Positions 6,551 through 17,430 of a stretch of 64,000 nt of DNA are shown here, piece by piece (positions within the stretch are counted from its first letter, which is position 1; the number at the start of each line of letters is the position of its first letter). The notes under the pieces were generated by a model. It saw only the letters and a list, made by a program, of their open reading frames with translations. It was not told the DNA's origin and made no database searches. This DNA comes from Unio delphinus (lineage: Eukaryota > Mollusca > Bivalvia > Unionida > Unionidae), in NCBI GenBank assembly GCA_029339505.1, contig JAQISU010000057.1, positions 3,878,001 to 3,942,000 of the forward strand, read 5' to 3'. The position numbers were made by a program, and so were the translations under genes.

Positions 6551-9500
6551 ATGATTAGTAAAATCAGAGACTGTTTTAATGAATTCAAGCGTGATGGAGC
6601 ATCTTATTGTTGGTCAACATTTCGAATTGATGGTGTTGTTGATGCTACCATGACTGATGAAAAAGCAGCAGTGATAATTTCACGTGTTGGGGAAAAACGA
6701 CATTTTTTCCGAATCAAATTCATTATCGAAGTCGATGGCAAATGGATTATTAGGGATAAATTTGAACCAATTCTCAAGAATAAAAAAGCTGTCATTGTGA
6801 GTAGAGATTCCAAACCAGAAATTCTAACCGGCATTGACAAACCATACTACGTAAGATCTTATCCCGTAACAGCAATGGTTTATGGGATATATCCGTTAAA
6901 TGATAAACCCGATATCGCAAAACTAGCTCCTATGAAATATTCGTCAGGGCTTAATTGTGTAGCAGAACGAATAATAGAACATTTCACAAATGCGTCCCGG
7001 GGAAATAAACTAACTGATCTGCGACGTAGGAAAATAACCGAGTGGGAATTAACGGTAAAACAACACGGTGCAAAGATTTCTGATATAGATAAATTAGAAA
7101 CATCATTAAGATTTCCAATAATCGTTATGACGATAACCGGAGAGGTTTTATACGAACCGAAATATAACAAAAATGGAGCGCCAATACAGATTATTGATCA
7201 TAACAAACACTCGTGGACACCTGCGGTAACAGTATTTCCACGAGAACGAACCGTGAAATATATCCCTAAGGAGTTCATCGGGGATGTTTTCTATGAAGAG
7301 AAATTATTCGATGCTATTCATGCGTTGTGTAAAGATGATCCTGTGTCAGTGTGGTTACTTAGAAGTGATGAAGATCCCGAAATAGGATTCGATCAATTTG
7401 TAAGACCAAATGGTGAATTATATCGCGTTGAAGAATCAGATAACAGAATGAGAAAAATCGCTAGTGATTTTTCACCGGAGAGTTTCCATGAAAAACTACT
7501 CACGGATTGTTTTACTATTCCATCAGTGGTAGCTCACTTCGCAAGAGAAAAAAACTCATGGCGTCCAACACGAAGTGATTTTCTCGAGGATGTTAAATTG
7601 AGTTGCGTCGAATTTGGTCATGGAGGACTGTGGAATACGAAATACTCACGTGATGGTATGATTTCAATTGATATATCCGCGTGTTATCCCGGAAGTTTTC
7701 TCGGGTATGGGGAATGTGCTGAGTACTTCAAACGATTTGGACACCCCACGCATGAAATGACTCGTGTTGCGATTAATGGACTATTGCCTGATTTTGATTT
7801 AACCGGATTCGCTCGTGTGATATCATTCGAATTAGCTACAGGGTTACATCGGTGTAGTTATGTTTGGCTCGGTAGACACCTATCTGAAAAACACTGGATG
7901 CCAATAGTGCTATTGAGATATATGATTGATTGTGGTATGCTAATATCGTTGATTGTTTCCGAGGCTATTATATGCTATCGAGCTCAGAAAGAAGTTTGGC
8001 TACCTCAACCCGATCTAGATAGAATAATCAGCGAACAGCGAAAACAATTCCCTGATTTCAATGAAGAACAAATCATGAATCGGTCTAAGAAGTTAGACAC
8101 CTATCTAAAAAACACTGGATGCCAATAGTGCTATTGAGATATATGATTGATTGTGGTATGCTAATATCGTTGATTGTTTCCGAGGTTATTATATGCTATC
8201 GAGCTCAGAAAGAAGTTTGGCTACCACAACCCGATCTAGATAGAATAATCAGCGAACAGCGAAAACAATTCCCTGATTTCAATGAAGAACAAATCATGAA
8301 TCGGTCTAAGAAGTTATTTGAAATTAAAAAAGAACAAGCAAAAGATTTTGGACGAAGAATAATCGGTAAATTTACCCAGGGTGGACGATACGACAATGCA
8401 AAATATTCTTCGCGGTTGATTATAGATATCGCTGAATACGATTTTATTGTAGCGGATTTAATGAAACAGGGAAAACTTGTATCCCGTAAGGATGCTTTTC
8501 TATCCAATGGTGAGAAATTAGGTACGGTTGTTACCTACTGTGATGGATATAATTCCCAGTATACACATTTGAGAAGTTCAATGCTAGCCTATGCTTCTAT
8601 TAATCTATTTTCGATGATAAATAGATTTCCTAACACCGCGGTTAGAGTGGCCACTGATTCGATGTATAGACACAATAAGTACAAATCAGCTGTAGCGGCA
8701 TTCACAGATCCCGAAGAAAATTGGGGGCGTTGGCGATTTAAAAAGGAGATGCTACATGAGTATTGTGAATCCGCAGACGTTGCCATGGATGATAAATATC
8801 TTTGTTGTAACCGTATTGAAATTCAATCAGAATTTTCTAATGCACCACCGGTATCTGATCCAGTATGTAGATACAAAACAATTTATTTAAACGGTTGTGG
8901 TGGGTCAGGAAAGACAACTCGTGCAATTGAATTATTTCGTCGGTCAACCATGATTGTGCTAACACCGACTCACAGACTCGCCAGAGAGATGATACAGTGA
9001 GGGGTAAATGCTTGCACTTACCACAGTTTCTTTCGATGGAAGGGTGACAAATGGAATCCTGAGCGTATGGGTGATAAATTCATTCCTGAAATCATAATTT
9101 GGGATGAAATATGCACAGTGTCATTAGATGTATTACAAACATTTCTTGAGTGGTTGTTAAACAAAAACACAAAAGTCGTCATGTGCGGTGATCACGGCCA
9201 ACCACCACCATTTGTCGGTGCATCTCCACATGAATGGCTAAGGGGTTTTGTAGACTATTATGAAGAAATTACCACTGATTATAGATCAATTGATGAACGA
9301 TTACGAGAATTCAAAGCGCTAATTAGATTACAACCGGATAGAATCCAATGCGAAATAGCGCGTGAAGTGATTTCAGAAACTCCAATGAATGATTTCTGGG
9401 AAACATGGAGACCAAATGATTTGATAATTGCAAGTAGAAAAATAGTCAGGGACACACTTCAGATGAAGCTATTTGAATTGCATAAAGAAAAATTTGCAAC

Positions 9501-10124
9501 GCTTCCAGTACCCCTTTGTTATAGGCCATCGGATACACGAAAACAGAACATTGAAGTTGATATTCCAGGACAGAGTGAAAAACAAATTCTCGTATTAAAT
9601 GATATTGTGCTGGTTGATATCAGCGTCGTCGAAAATGCATTGCGTGCTAATAAATCCCCGTGGACGCTAGGATACGCAGCAACAATACACTCTTCACAGG
9701 GATTGACTATATCGGATACAATTGTTTGGATGGTGGATAATCACATCGAAAGGTCGAATTTAGTCTATCTCGCAGTATCCAGAGTACGAAAATAAACCAA
9801 CTTCGAAGAGTTGTTTTCGATGATAATGACACAACAATAAGTGATATTGATGTTAGCATCATTAATAAAAAACTCTCCGGTTACAAACAACAGGACAAAA
9901 AAAAAAAACAACGAGAATTTGATATTGATGCTAAATTAATAATTACGCTGAAACAACAACAGAATAATCACTGCGCGAGTTGCAATTGTATAATGCGTTG
10001 GCAGTATTCGGATAAGGATCCTCGCCAATTCACCGTAGACAGAAAAAATAACAATCTTGGTCATGTCAGAAACAATGTGATGCTGACTTGTCTTGAGTGC
10101 AATAGGCGCAACGGCGCTAGTTAA
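6551..10124 (+). pseudogene. Family-B DNA polymerase + superfamily-1 helicase + HNH-like zinc domain, broken
   Basis: This single long gene would replicate the element. Part 1 (6551-8128) holds an N-terminal region without recognisable exonuclease motifs and then polymerase motif A (DISACYPGS, codons near 7667-7700). Part 2 (8119-9000) continues the palm: IGKFTQGG (likely motif B area), motif C as VATDSMY near 8643-8667 (one Asp of the usual pair is Ala), then a Walker A motif GCGGSGKTT near 8890-8919. Part 3 (9067-9795) holds the helicase Walker B (IIWDE), GDHGQPPP, and the late motif GYAATIHSSQG. A last frame (to TAA 10122-10124) carries CASC ... VDR ... GHVRNN ... CLECN, an HNH-like zinc domain. 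Breaks: a 221-bp tandem duplication that shifts frame at about 8095, an in-frame TGA at 8998-9000, and a -1 frame slip at the AAAATAA run 9789-9795. A fourth may lie in the A-run before the ATG. The 3' end overlaps the integrase 3' end by a few bases, tail to tail. Confidence 0.8.
7873..8316 (+). repeat. 221-bp direct tandem duplication inside the polymerase gene
   Basis: The segment from about 7873 to 8094 recurs at 8094 to 8316 with an offset of exactly 221 bp and only about three base differences (for example GAGGCTATT versus GAGGTTATT, and CTACCTCAA versus CTACCACAA). Since 221 is not a multiple of three, the second copy is read in a different frame, ending the first polymerase part at 8128. 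The few differences show the duplication is not brand new. Confidence 0.95.
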
Positions 10125-11079
10125 GACCATGCGGTGGCAATTGTGTATCCTCGGGAATTACCTGTAGTTGTTGTCGAGTAAATCCACGTTGAGGGGCAGT
10201 TGAATCCAGTTTATAGACTGGAGGTCTACCAGTTGATCGTGTTATACTAGATATCTTGTGTGCAGTAACACTCCAAATAGGATCAGTAGCCCTTTTTCTA
10301 CCCCCTTCAAGCTCTCCTGGTCCATATAAATACCTAACAGTGACATTACTACCAAGAATTGGTTCTTTGAAATCTTTTTGTGGTTGTACGGGTATAGACT
10401 TCTTTTTAATAGCGTTGATAGGTTTCATGTTGATTGTTCTAGTAATCTCGTTATTCAGTGCAGTAATCACAGATGGTAACCTTTTAACCCATTCACGGGA
10501 TCTTTTTTCTTGAATTAATTCTTTTGCGTATTGATATCCAAATAACCGCTCAGCAGTTGTCCGATTAAATCGTTCTACAATGGCCTGATCGCGATGTAGC
10601 GCAGTATGCCCTCGTCGTATGGTGACATTATGATGTTTCATTGTAGATAACACTGCACCCTGAAATTCCTTGCCAGGATCAACCTGCAATAGATTTGGCC
10701 AGTGCAGAGGACCTCGTCGATAAATCCTCTCAAATGCAGAAGCGACTTCAGTGGCTGATTTTGTTTTTAATGGTTCTGCTTCTTTGTATCGACTTGCAAT
10801 ATCAACTACGGTTAAAGCGTATTTGTAACCACGATCATGTGGCAGAAATAATATATCAGCCTGATGAACTTCATTAGGAACTATCACATCAAAATGCGAG
10901 AATTGAATTTGTTTAGGCGGTGGTAGATAAATTTGCCATAGTGCCTGTTTGGATAACCAATTAGCCGCAGTGGTTTTTTTCACTTTTGCAGCGCTAGCGA
11001 GTTTATGGACTGCTGATTTACCCCTCCAGTATCCTCTTGGGGAATAATAAATTGATTCCATATTATTAATTACCGGCAC
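10117..11079 (-). CDS. Retroviral-type integrase (rve), Polinton class
   Basis: A complete 320-codon integrase that would join element ends to host DNA. The catalytic triad is visible as Asp75 (VHQADILFLP), Asp134 (LLQVDPGKEF) and Glu169 (QAIVERFNRT), spaced D-58-D-34-E (D,D35E). The N-terminal 60 residues resemble the helical domain that precedes the core in Polinton integrases, and the C-terminal part (VRYLYGPGELEGGRKRATDPIWS) is the family-typical basic domain. The first ATG overlaps the stop of the PLA2 gene; Met7 (MESIYYSPRGYWRG, codon 11059-11061) starts just after that stop and is the better start. It ends at TAG 10117-10119, within the 3' end of the converging polymerase gene. No lesion is seen. 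Confidence 0.92.
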   Translation of the reverse strand: MPVINNMESIYYSPRGYWRGKSAVHKLASAAKVKKTTAANWLSKQALWQIYLPPPKQIQFSHFDVIVPNEVHQADILFLPHDRGYKYALTVVDIASRYKEAEPLKTKSATEVASAFERIYRRGPLHWPNLLQVDPGKEFQGAVLSTMKHHNVTIRRGHTALHRDQAIVERFNRTTAERLFGYQYAKELIQEKRSREWVKRLPSVITALNNEITRTINMKPINAIKKKSIPVQPQKDFKEPILGSNVTVRYLYGPGELEGGRKRATDPIWSVTAHKISSITRSTGRPPVYKLDSTAPQRGFTRQQLQVIPEDTQLPPHGLN

Positions 11080-11583
11080 CTAACATCAATTTACTTTTCA
11101 TAGCCGATTTTATCAAAAATGAAGCCAATTTTTCTTCGAAGGATTTATCAGGAATAGCATTTAACGCATGAATTAATTTCACATCTGCTAGATGCCTGTG
11201 TTGCAAATTGCTGCTTTTATAAGCAACATCATGAAGGTGACAGGCCTTATCAATGGCGTTTATTGGTTCTTCACCGGGTCGGGACTGATTTTGATCATTG
11301 AGTCTGATATCAAGTCTGGTTCCCGGTCCACAGTAGCTATATCTTGGAAGGTGCTTTTCTCCGGGGTACTTTGCCCATGGGGTTCCAGGGAGCTTTGCCA
11401 ATTTGGCTGCGATATCACCTCCTCGTTTGTTTTAAAATCAGATCTCATAGACACAAATCTAAATTTCTTTGTACCACATTGCACGCATTTACCAGAAAGC
11501 GCTGATCGGTTATTTCTGGTTGTAATCGTTGTCACGCCATCTGTGCCAGTACGCGTTTTACACTTCACACAATATAGATCCAT
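11066..11583 (-). pseudogene. Zinc-ribbon (DUF5679-like) plus phospholipase-A2-like virion protein, frameshifted
   Basis: Two overlapping minus-strand frames look like one gene. The first (from ATG 11581-11583) has a zinc ribbon with Cys5-x2-Cys8 and Cys33-x2-Cys36 (YCVKCKT ... GKCVQCGTKKF). The second holds a parvovirus-VP1-type phospholipase A2 domain: the calcium loop YSYCGPGT and the catalytic His-Asp in ACHLHDVAY, followed by a helical C-terminus ending AGN. In parvoviruses this enzyme acts on endosomal membranes during entry; related domains occur in adintovirus-like elements. The second frame has no good ATG (its frame begins at a TTG, and a TAA closes it upstream near 11440), so one small indel around 11420-11445 probably split the gene. 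The LPGTP sequence before the calcium loop echoes the repeats of the small virion protein. The gene ends a few bases before the integrase start. Confidence 0.75.
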
Positions 11584-11588
11584 AATTT

Positions 11589-12260
11589 ATGTATAGAGAT
11601 ATGGATATAATTGATTTTTCAGCGACTAAAACAAGAGAACCAGTTAAGCATCATGCAGCGCTACCAAACTCTATCCGGATGATTATAATCGGGCCATCTG
11701 GATCCGGTAAAACGCAATTGTTACTCAATTTAATAATGAGATGGATGAAGTGGGATAAGTTGTATTTAATTGCCCCTAGCGTAGATGATCAACGATGTTA
11801 TGAAGTGCTAAAAGATTTTATCGACAGCGCGGTAGAAAAATCCGGAGAGGGTATTATTGAGTTTATAACCGATATCGATGAAGCACCGAGCATTGATGAT
11901 CTTGATGGAGATATTAACAATTTAGTCGTATACGACGATATAATGTTAGATAAACAAAAAAATCCTGCTAGGATCTTTTCCCGGGGGCGTCACAAAAACA
12001 CTGACGTGATATATGTCACTCAACGCTACACTCAGGTTCCAAAAGTCATCAGAGATAACTGCAATATTCTTTCTGTATTCAACGGCGTTGATACACATAC
12101 GCTACGAAATATTTGGCAGACATGGTGTTCTGATATGGACTTCAATCAATTTCGAGATTTCTTTAGTCATGCTCAGTCAACCCCGTACGGATTAGCAACA
12201 ATAAATCTACATGATCCTCGGACACGATATCGTATCGGACTGGATCAAATATTCGGTTAA
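11589..12260 (+). CDS. A32/FtsK-type genome-packaging ATPase
   Basis: A complete 223-codon P-loop ATPase of the type that packages DNA into Polinton, adintovirus and NCLDV capsids. Walker A is GPSGSGKT (residues 35-42), Walker B is NLVVYDDIM (111-119), and the following RGRHKNTDVIYVTQRYTQVP contains the arginine/sensor segment typical of the family. The second ATG (MDIIDFSAT, residue 5) may be the true start. Its first ATG lies only 5 bp from the start codon of the divergent zinc-ribbon/PLA2 gene, so the promoters must sit inside coding sequence. The frame is intact. It is the last gene before the probable terminal repeat. Confidence 0.9.
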   Translation: MYRDMDIIDFSATKTREPVKHHAALPNSIRMIIIGPSGSGKTQLLLNLIMRWMKWDKLYLIAPSVDDQRCYEVLKDFIDSAVEKSGEGIIEFITDIDEAPSIDDLDGDINNLVVYDDIMLDKQKNPARIFSRGRHKNTDVIYVTQRYTQVPKVIRDNCNILSVFNGVDTHTLRNIWQTWCSDMDFNQFRDFFSHAQSTPYGLATINLHDPRTRYRIGLDQIFG

Positions 12261-12288
12261 AATCATTTATTATTTTTTGTTAACCTGT

Positions 12289-12538
12289 AGCAGCAGAGAG
12301 GGTGGATGACAACAAGTTGCGACCAAAATTGATTAAAAAATCGTAAAAGTCTCCGTTTTCATTTTTTTTAGTAAAAATGAGATGTCGTAGGGAAAGCTCA
12401 TTAAGATTTCAATAAATTTTTTGTCTGAAAACGTTGAGACATTTTTTTTGGTTAAAATGAGATCGTAGGAAGGATCGTTTTAATGATTCAATCAAAATTT
12501 TGTCTGAAAACGTTGTAGGGTTCACCCTCTCTGCTGCT
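12289..12538. repeat. Probable right terminal structure of the element: 16-bp inverted repeat around two ~80-bp repeats
   Basis: AGCAGCAGAGAGGGTG (12289-12304) is perfectly inverted at 12523-12538. Polinton ends normally read 5'-AG...CT-3', which fits the outer arm ending in CTGCT. Between the arms, two imperfect direct repeats of about 80 bp (near 12361-12440 and 12441-12518) share AAAATGAGAT...CGTAGG and TTGTCTGAAAACGTTG. The left end of the element is outside the window, so I cannot confirm the terminal repeat or a target-site duplication. Alternatively the 250-bp block is a small inserted element of its own. Confidence 0.6.
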
Positions 12539-12540
12539 CT

Positions 12541-15500
12541 ATGCCTACGTTTTAAAGATACCTCACTCCGCTAGAAATCTTAGTATCCGAAATTTTACAT
12601 CGTTGTTCACAAAGCTTTGTACCACAATTTTATTACGTCATACCGTTTTATCCAATGAATACACTCAGATGATAGCAGCAACCGAATCAATGATGTGCTC
12701 TATTTATGAACTGACTTGCACAACTGAATCACGTGCCATTATCGATTGTGCTAAGATAAGGTGTTTTTAGTGCGATGGGAGGTTCATGACTGACCTTTGT
12801 CCTCGTTTCTGAAATCTCAAGGTGCTGGCAATATGAACTTGCATGTCAAAGATTGACCATATATCCATTCTATCAATAAACGTCGTCAATTTTAATCCAG
12901 TGTCATTAGCTATTCAGTAGCAGAATCCGTCTTAAAGGTTTCATCATAAATCATTGTCTATAGGTATTTATCTAGAGTTAACAATGGCAAACTTTATTTA
13001 CTTTATGGCTAATTCTGTTTATTTTAATTGATTATATTTTGCACCCAATTTCAATTTTTTATTAATAAATATAATTACAAATTTCATATTGTGATCATTT
13101 TGTAATCTTTTCAATATTTACATTTTCAAAATATCATAGAATTTTCCAACATCTTTAAGCAGGAATTATTTCACATCAGTTACCAGTAACTATAATGCTG
13201 ATCATGGAACGCTTATCATAGGTAATACAGAAGTATGTTTTGTTTTCTTCAATATTGCGCTTCGAGCAAAACAAGGCTCAATATAGACTGTACAAATATA
13301 CATGCAACATTTTTTAATTTTTATTGTCATTAGTTCCTGCAAATAAAATATTTAAAACATCCATCGTTGGAACTTTAAGCCAATGGGTATATTTTTTATT
13401 TTTGTATTTAGTCATAAGCATGCTTATACTGGAGGCGTGATAAAAATAAGTACATTTACTCTGAAAAGCACATCCCTTTATAAACTTTGATAATTGACAA
13501 TGCAATGTGATTGGCCTGAGTAGGATTGGTTTAGTAGACACAGATGCAGGAATATGATAAAAACACAGGAGCAAATCATTAAGACGTTGCAAATGTTGTT
13601 CGAACCATCATTTACAAACAAAAACTATTACGTTTTATGTTATCAAAAGCAGTAACGGATAAATATACTTTAAATGATTATTTAAAAATATAAATAATGA
13701 AACTCCACATTAGAACAACTGAATGAACGTACCTCGCTCTGAAAGAATGCCCCTTTTAATTTATTTTTGCATCCTTCTCACAGGTATATCAAATTTATGT
13801 GACGTCATTTACTAATTAGACAGTTTTAACAAATCAAAAATCTTGGATAAAACCAGGTCAATGTCGTTTTGTACTGCATAAACTGACATGTACAAATATA
13901 GCCAGTGATAATGTGAATCAGTTCAAGATGATCTCAATGCGATAGGATGTTTTTAACCACCTTTGTATGATATGTTTCGTGACGTACTTTTGAAATATAT
14001 CAGGAAGAAGAGCACGCTATTGCCAGAGCTGCGTTACCTCTTTTATCGACTCAATGCAGATATCACTTCGAACTAAGTTATTTTCTTATTTAGGAAATAT
14101 TTATTTAAAAGCTCATTGTCCAAAACAAAAGCTTAACTTACTTCTATCGATACCTTAATGAACCCATTACTCGTGTTCGTACATAATGGGGAAATATCAT
14201 TTATTCAAAATAATAAACATAATATCTACGTATTTTGTGTAGTTATGAGGAAATATTTAATTCTTCAAGTCTAAATATTTTGTGTTGTCACGTGTGAGTG
14301 AAACAAACATTTCCGCTTAACGTCACATGGCTCCTAGCAATGAAAGAAAGTTTTCCACCACATGAAAATATTTCCGTATATCTACTATAAATAGGTAAAT
14401 ATCATCTGCATCATCTTTGATCGATGTATCACACTCTTTTACGCGTGCGGATGCGAGAAATAATTCGTAAATATTCATCGAAATTTGTAAAATTTGGATT
14501 CAACAGTTAGGTCTTGTTATCTTAGTGCGTCAAATTACAGTGTGTGTTACTATGATACAAACAAATTTGTAACACATAATAAAGGTAAATGTTTCTAATT
14601 ATTTGCATCAGTTGATTTGATTGGATTCTTGTTTTGCGCATTTTCAGCATTATGTTTCATAAGAAGAGAATGTCATTTGACTCGGAACCGTTTGGATACT
14701 TGGTGTTACATACCAAACATTTGTGTCCGAGCCTATGTGTGGACATGCAGCTAAATATAACGCAGATATAGGGTAACATCAGCATGATTTCAAATCCAGC
14801 TTCCGGCAACGACAAATTGTACGATAGTACTAAACTATATATCATGCAACTTTATTAATATTCCAATGAACTTCTGCAGTCAAAAGGTTCATAGCCGATT
14901 TGAAGAAACATTGCCCACTAAATTAATAGACTAATATGTGTTAATTTAATTTCTATTTTATGGCAATCAACCACATCCCATACACGATATATATCAGACT
15001 GCAACGTTTTCAAATAAATGGAAAATGCAAAAATAAATTGTATTAACTGATCATACAAGATATTTGTCTTGAGACAAATTGGTTTCAATGATAAACAAGC
15101 TACATACATCTGGTATTAACACAGTTGTATGAGTAGTCTGGTTATTTCTGATTTTTATGCTTTGGGTGTATGGGTGCAGCTCCTGATGAAGCTGAGGAAG
15201 TTGTTAAAAATTTCGGAAATCCGATAACGTCTTTCCATAAAATATAATGACGAATGCTGTGTGTACATAACACTGAGAATCTGATTCCCTCTATAAGTTG
15301 TGCAACATTATCTTACGTGTGTTTTAAAAATATAATATGCACAAATTGTGACTGTAAAACAACGAAAAAATGGACCTTATCTCCAAGTTGGATAAAAGTT
15401 CATTCATGACCTTTCCAATTGTTGTCCATATATCATAAAACAGTTGTAACATCTTCCATCGTTATACTCCTGTCTCACTTTACTAATTGATTTAGCAGGA

Positions 15501-17340
15501 CAGACATGAAGATTTTACAAGTACATCTTCAATTTATATGTATGCTTAATTATTACAAAATAATGTTTGGTCTAAACGTAAACGTATTAATATATTGTGT
15601 TCTTTCACCTAATGGATATGCTATGTTACTTATATTTAATTAAGTTAGGAATGGTATCTATCGTTTAACAATGAAATGTATTTTTATAGCTTTGTGGCAA
15701 ATTGTCAAGAGGATAGTTACCTTCAATCCTACCACGTAATACAACTCATTTAGCGTTTGCGTTCTGACAGACCATACAGATCAAAGTTTCAAGGATCTGG
15801 ATTCATAATCCAGGTCATGTCACAGATATAGCTATTATCAAACTTTGCGCATTTTCGTGTCTGTGGCATATAATTGGGGAAGGTTCGCTTATTCATTAAT
15901 AAGATGTTTTATGTTAGAGGGTATTTATATAAATCTGAAAGCCAATACTGAAATGTTCCACATTATCCATTTAATCTTATACCCTACCACTTCACAGACC
16001 TTAGTTGCCCTTACGCGCAAAAAAATACAAAATGTATATGTATGTGCATGTTACTAGTGTTAGAGCTAATTTGTTGCAAACTAACTTAAAAATTGAAACT
16101 GTGCAAACTAATATGTACGGTTTCAATGTACTCTGCATTATTGTCTGTTTCGCTTGGACTCCAGCAATAATATTGCTGAGTCATATATTAGAGTTATCCA
16201 CATTATTGTTACGAAGAAAATTAAAGAAAAGAGGAGAGCACAGGGTAAGCGAAATGTGTGAATCAGATAATACGCGTACAGTACGGGGTTTTGATTGCAA
16301 ATTCATTTATAAGCTCTCCTATCTGTTTTCTTTAATAAAGGTGTGCACACAACGCAACATACGCCTAATTCATATAATCTGATATCCTTGAATTGAGTCT
16401 TGTTTTCTAATTTAAGGTATTTTCCACGACATTGTTTATAATAAAAAATAAATATAATCTCGAAAGGGTTTTATAACCTTAATATTAAATCATTAGGATT
16501 ATTTTCATCACAGTTTTTATTTCAGTGGAAATTAATTAGATACAAACAAGATTGAATAATTTCGTTCATTCTAAAAGACGTTGCTTCTTTCATTTGTTGT
16601 ACATACATTTATAGTTGCAAACAAAGATGAACTAATAGAAGTAGATTGTACATTTTAAAACTATAAGTAAAAGTAAACGATTATAGCTGCATAAAAAATT
16701 AAATAACAACGAAATCAATTTTAAAACAGAATTCACAGCAATTTCGTATTATGTTTTTTCCCAAAATCTGAATAGTTTTGTTAAGTACACATGTCTTAAT
16801 CAGATACGTGATACGCAGAAGAGAAAGGGTCGGATAAATTTCTAGAATGATTTGTACTGATAAACAATTTCGGATGTTATACATTAGCTAATTAGTAATT
16901 AGGTCAGTCTTGCCTTATAAGAACTAATGTTCTGAAACCATATCACGTGATGTTTATCTAGATTTATAGTATTGCGAAACGCTTAATAATGGTTCTCGTA
17001 ACATTAGCAGCCAACATGCATTAGTGTAGGATATCTTCATTATTTGTACATGTGTGAATAAGTAAGTCCTATGATATATTGTGTAAGAAATGTCCCAAAT
17101 TGTCATGGTGTTTACGAAGTCATGAATTGCCTGTCTGAATAAGAAGTCCGCATTTGCTTATGACACTAATACAATATGAAGAAAGGAAATGTTATCGTGT
17201 TTAACCTATAATAATGATATAAGTTTCTTCTAATAATGTTCCCTTTAAGAGATTTTTGCAGTATGACCAGTGTTTAATAACGTTCTCATTTGACTGGTAT
17301 TTTTCATTGGTCCCCACTTGACACCTTTTACAAGTACTTG
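12541..17340. other. AT-rich DNA without supportable genes
   Basis: No frame longer than about 125 codons and no recognisable domain. One frame at 16005-16382 encodes a hydrophobic segment (FNVLCIIVCFAWTPAIILLSHI) followed by basic residues, with a GGTAAGC donor-like site nearby; it could be a membrane-protein exon but is too weak to call. Otherwise no feature seen. Confidence 0.6.
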
Positions 17341-17341
17341 G

Positions 17342-17366
17342 GTATGTGTGTGTGAGTGTGTGTGTG

Positions 17367-17428
<62 letters not shown>

Positions 17429-17430
17429 TG
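17342..17430. repeat. GT/GA compound microsatellite
   Basis: An interrupted (GT)n tract of about 30 bp is followed by an almost pure (GA)n tract of about 55 bp. The Ser-Leu and Glu-Arg frames across it are artefacts. Confidence 0.95.
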
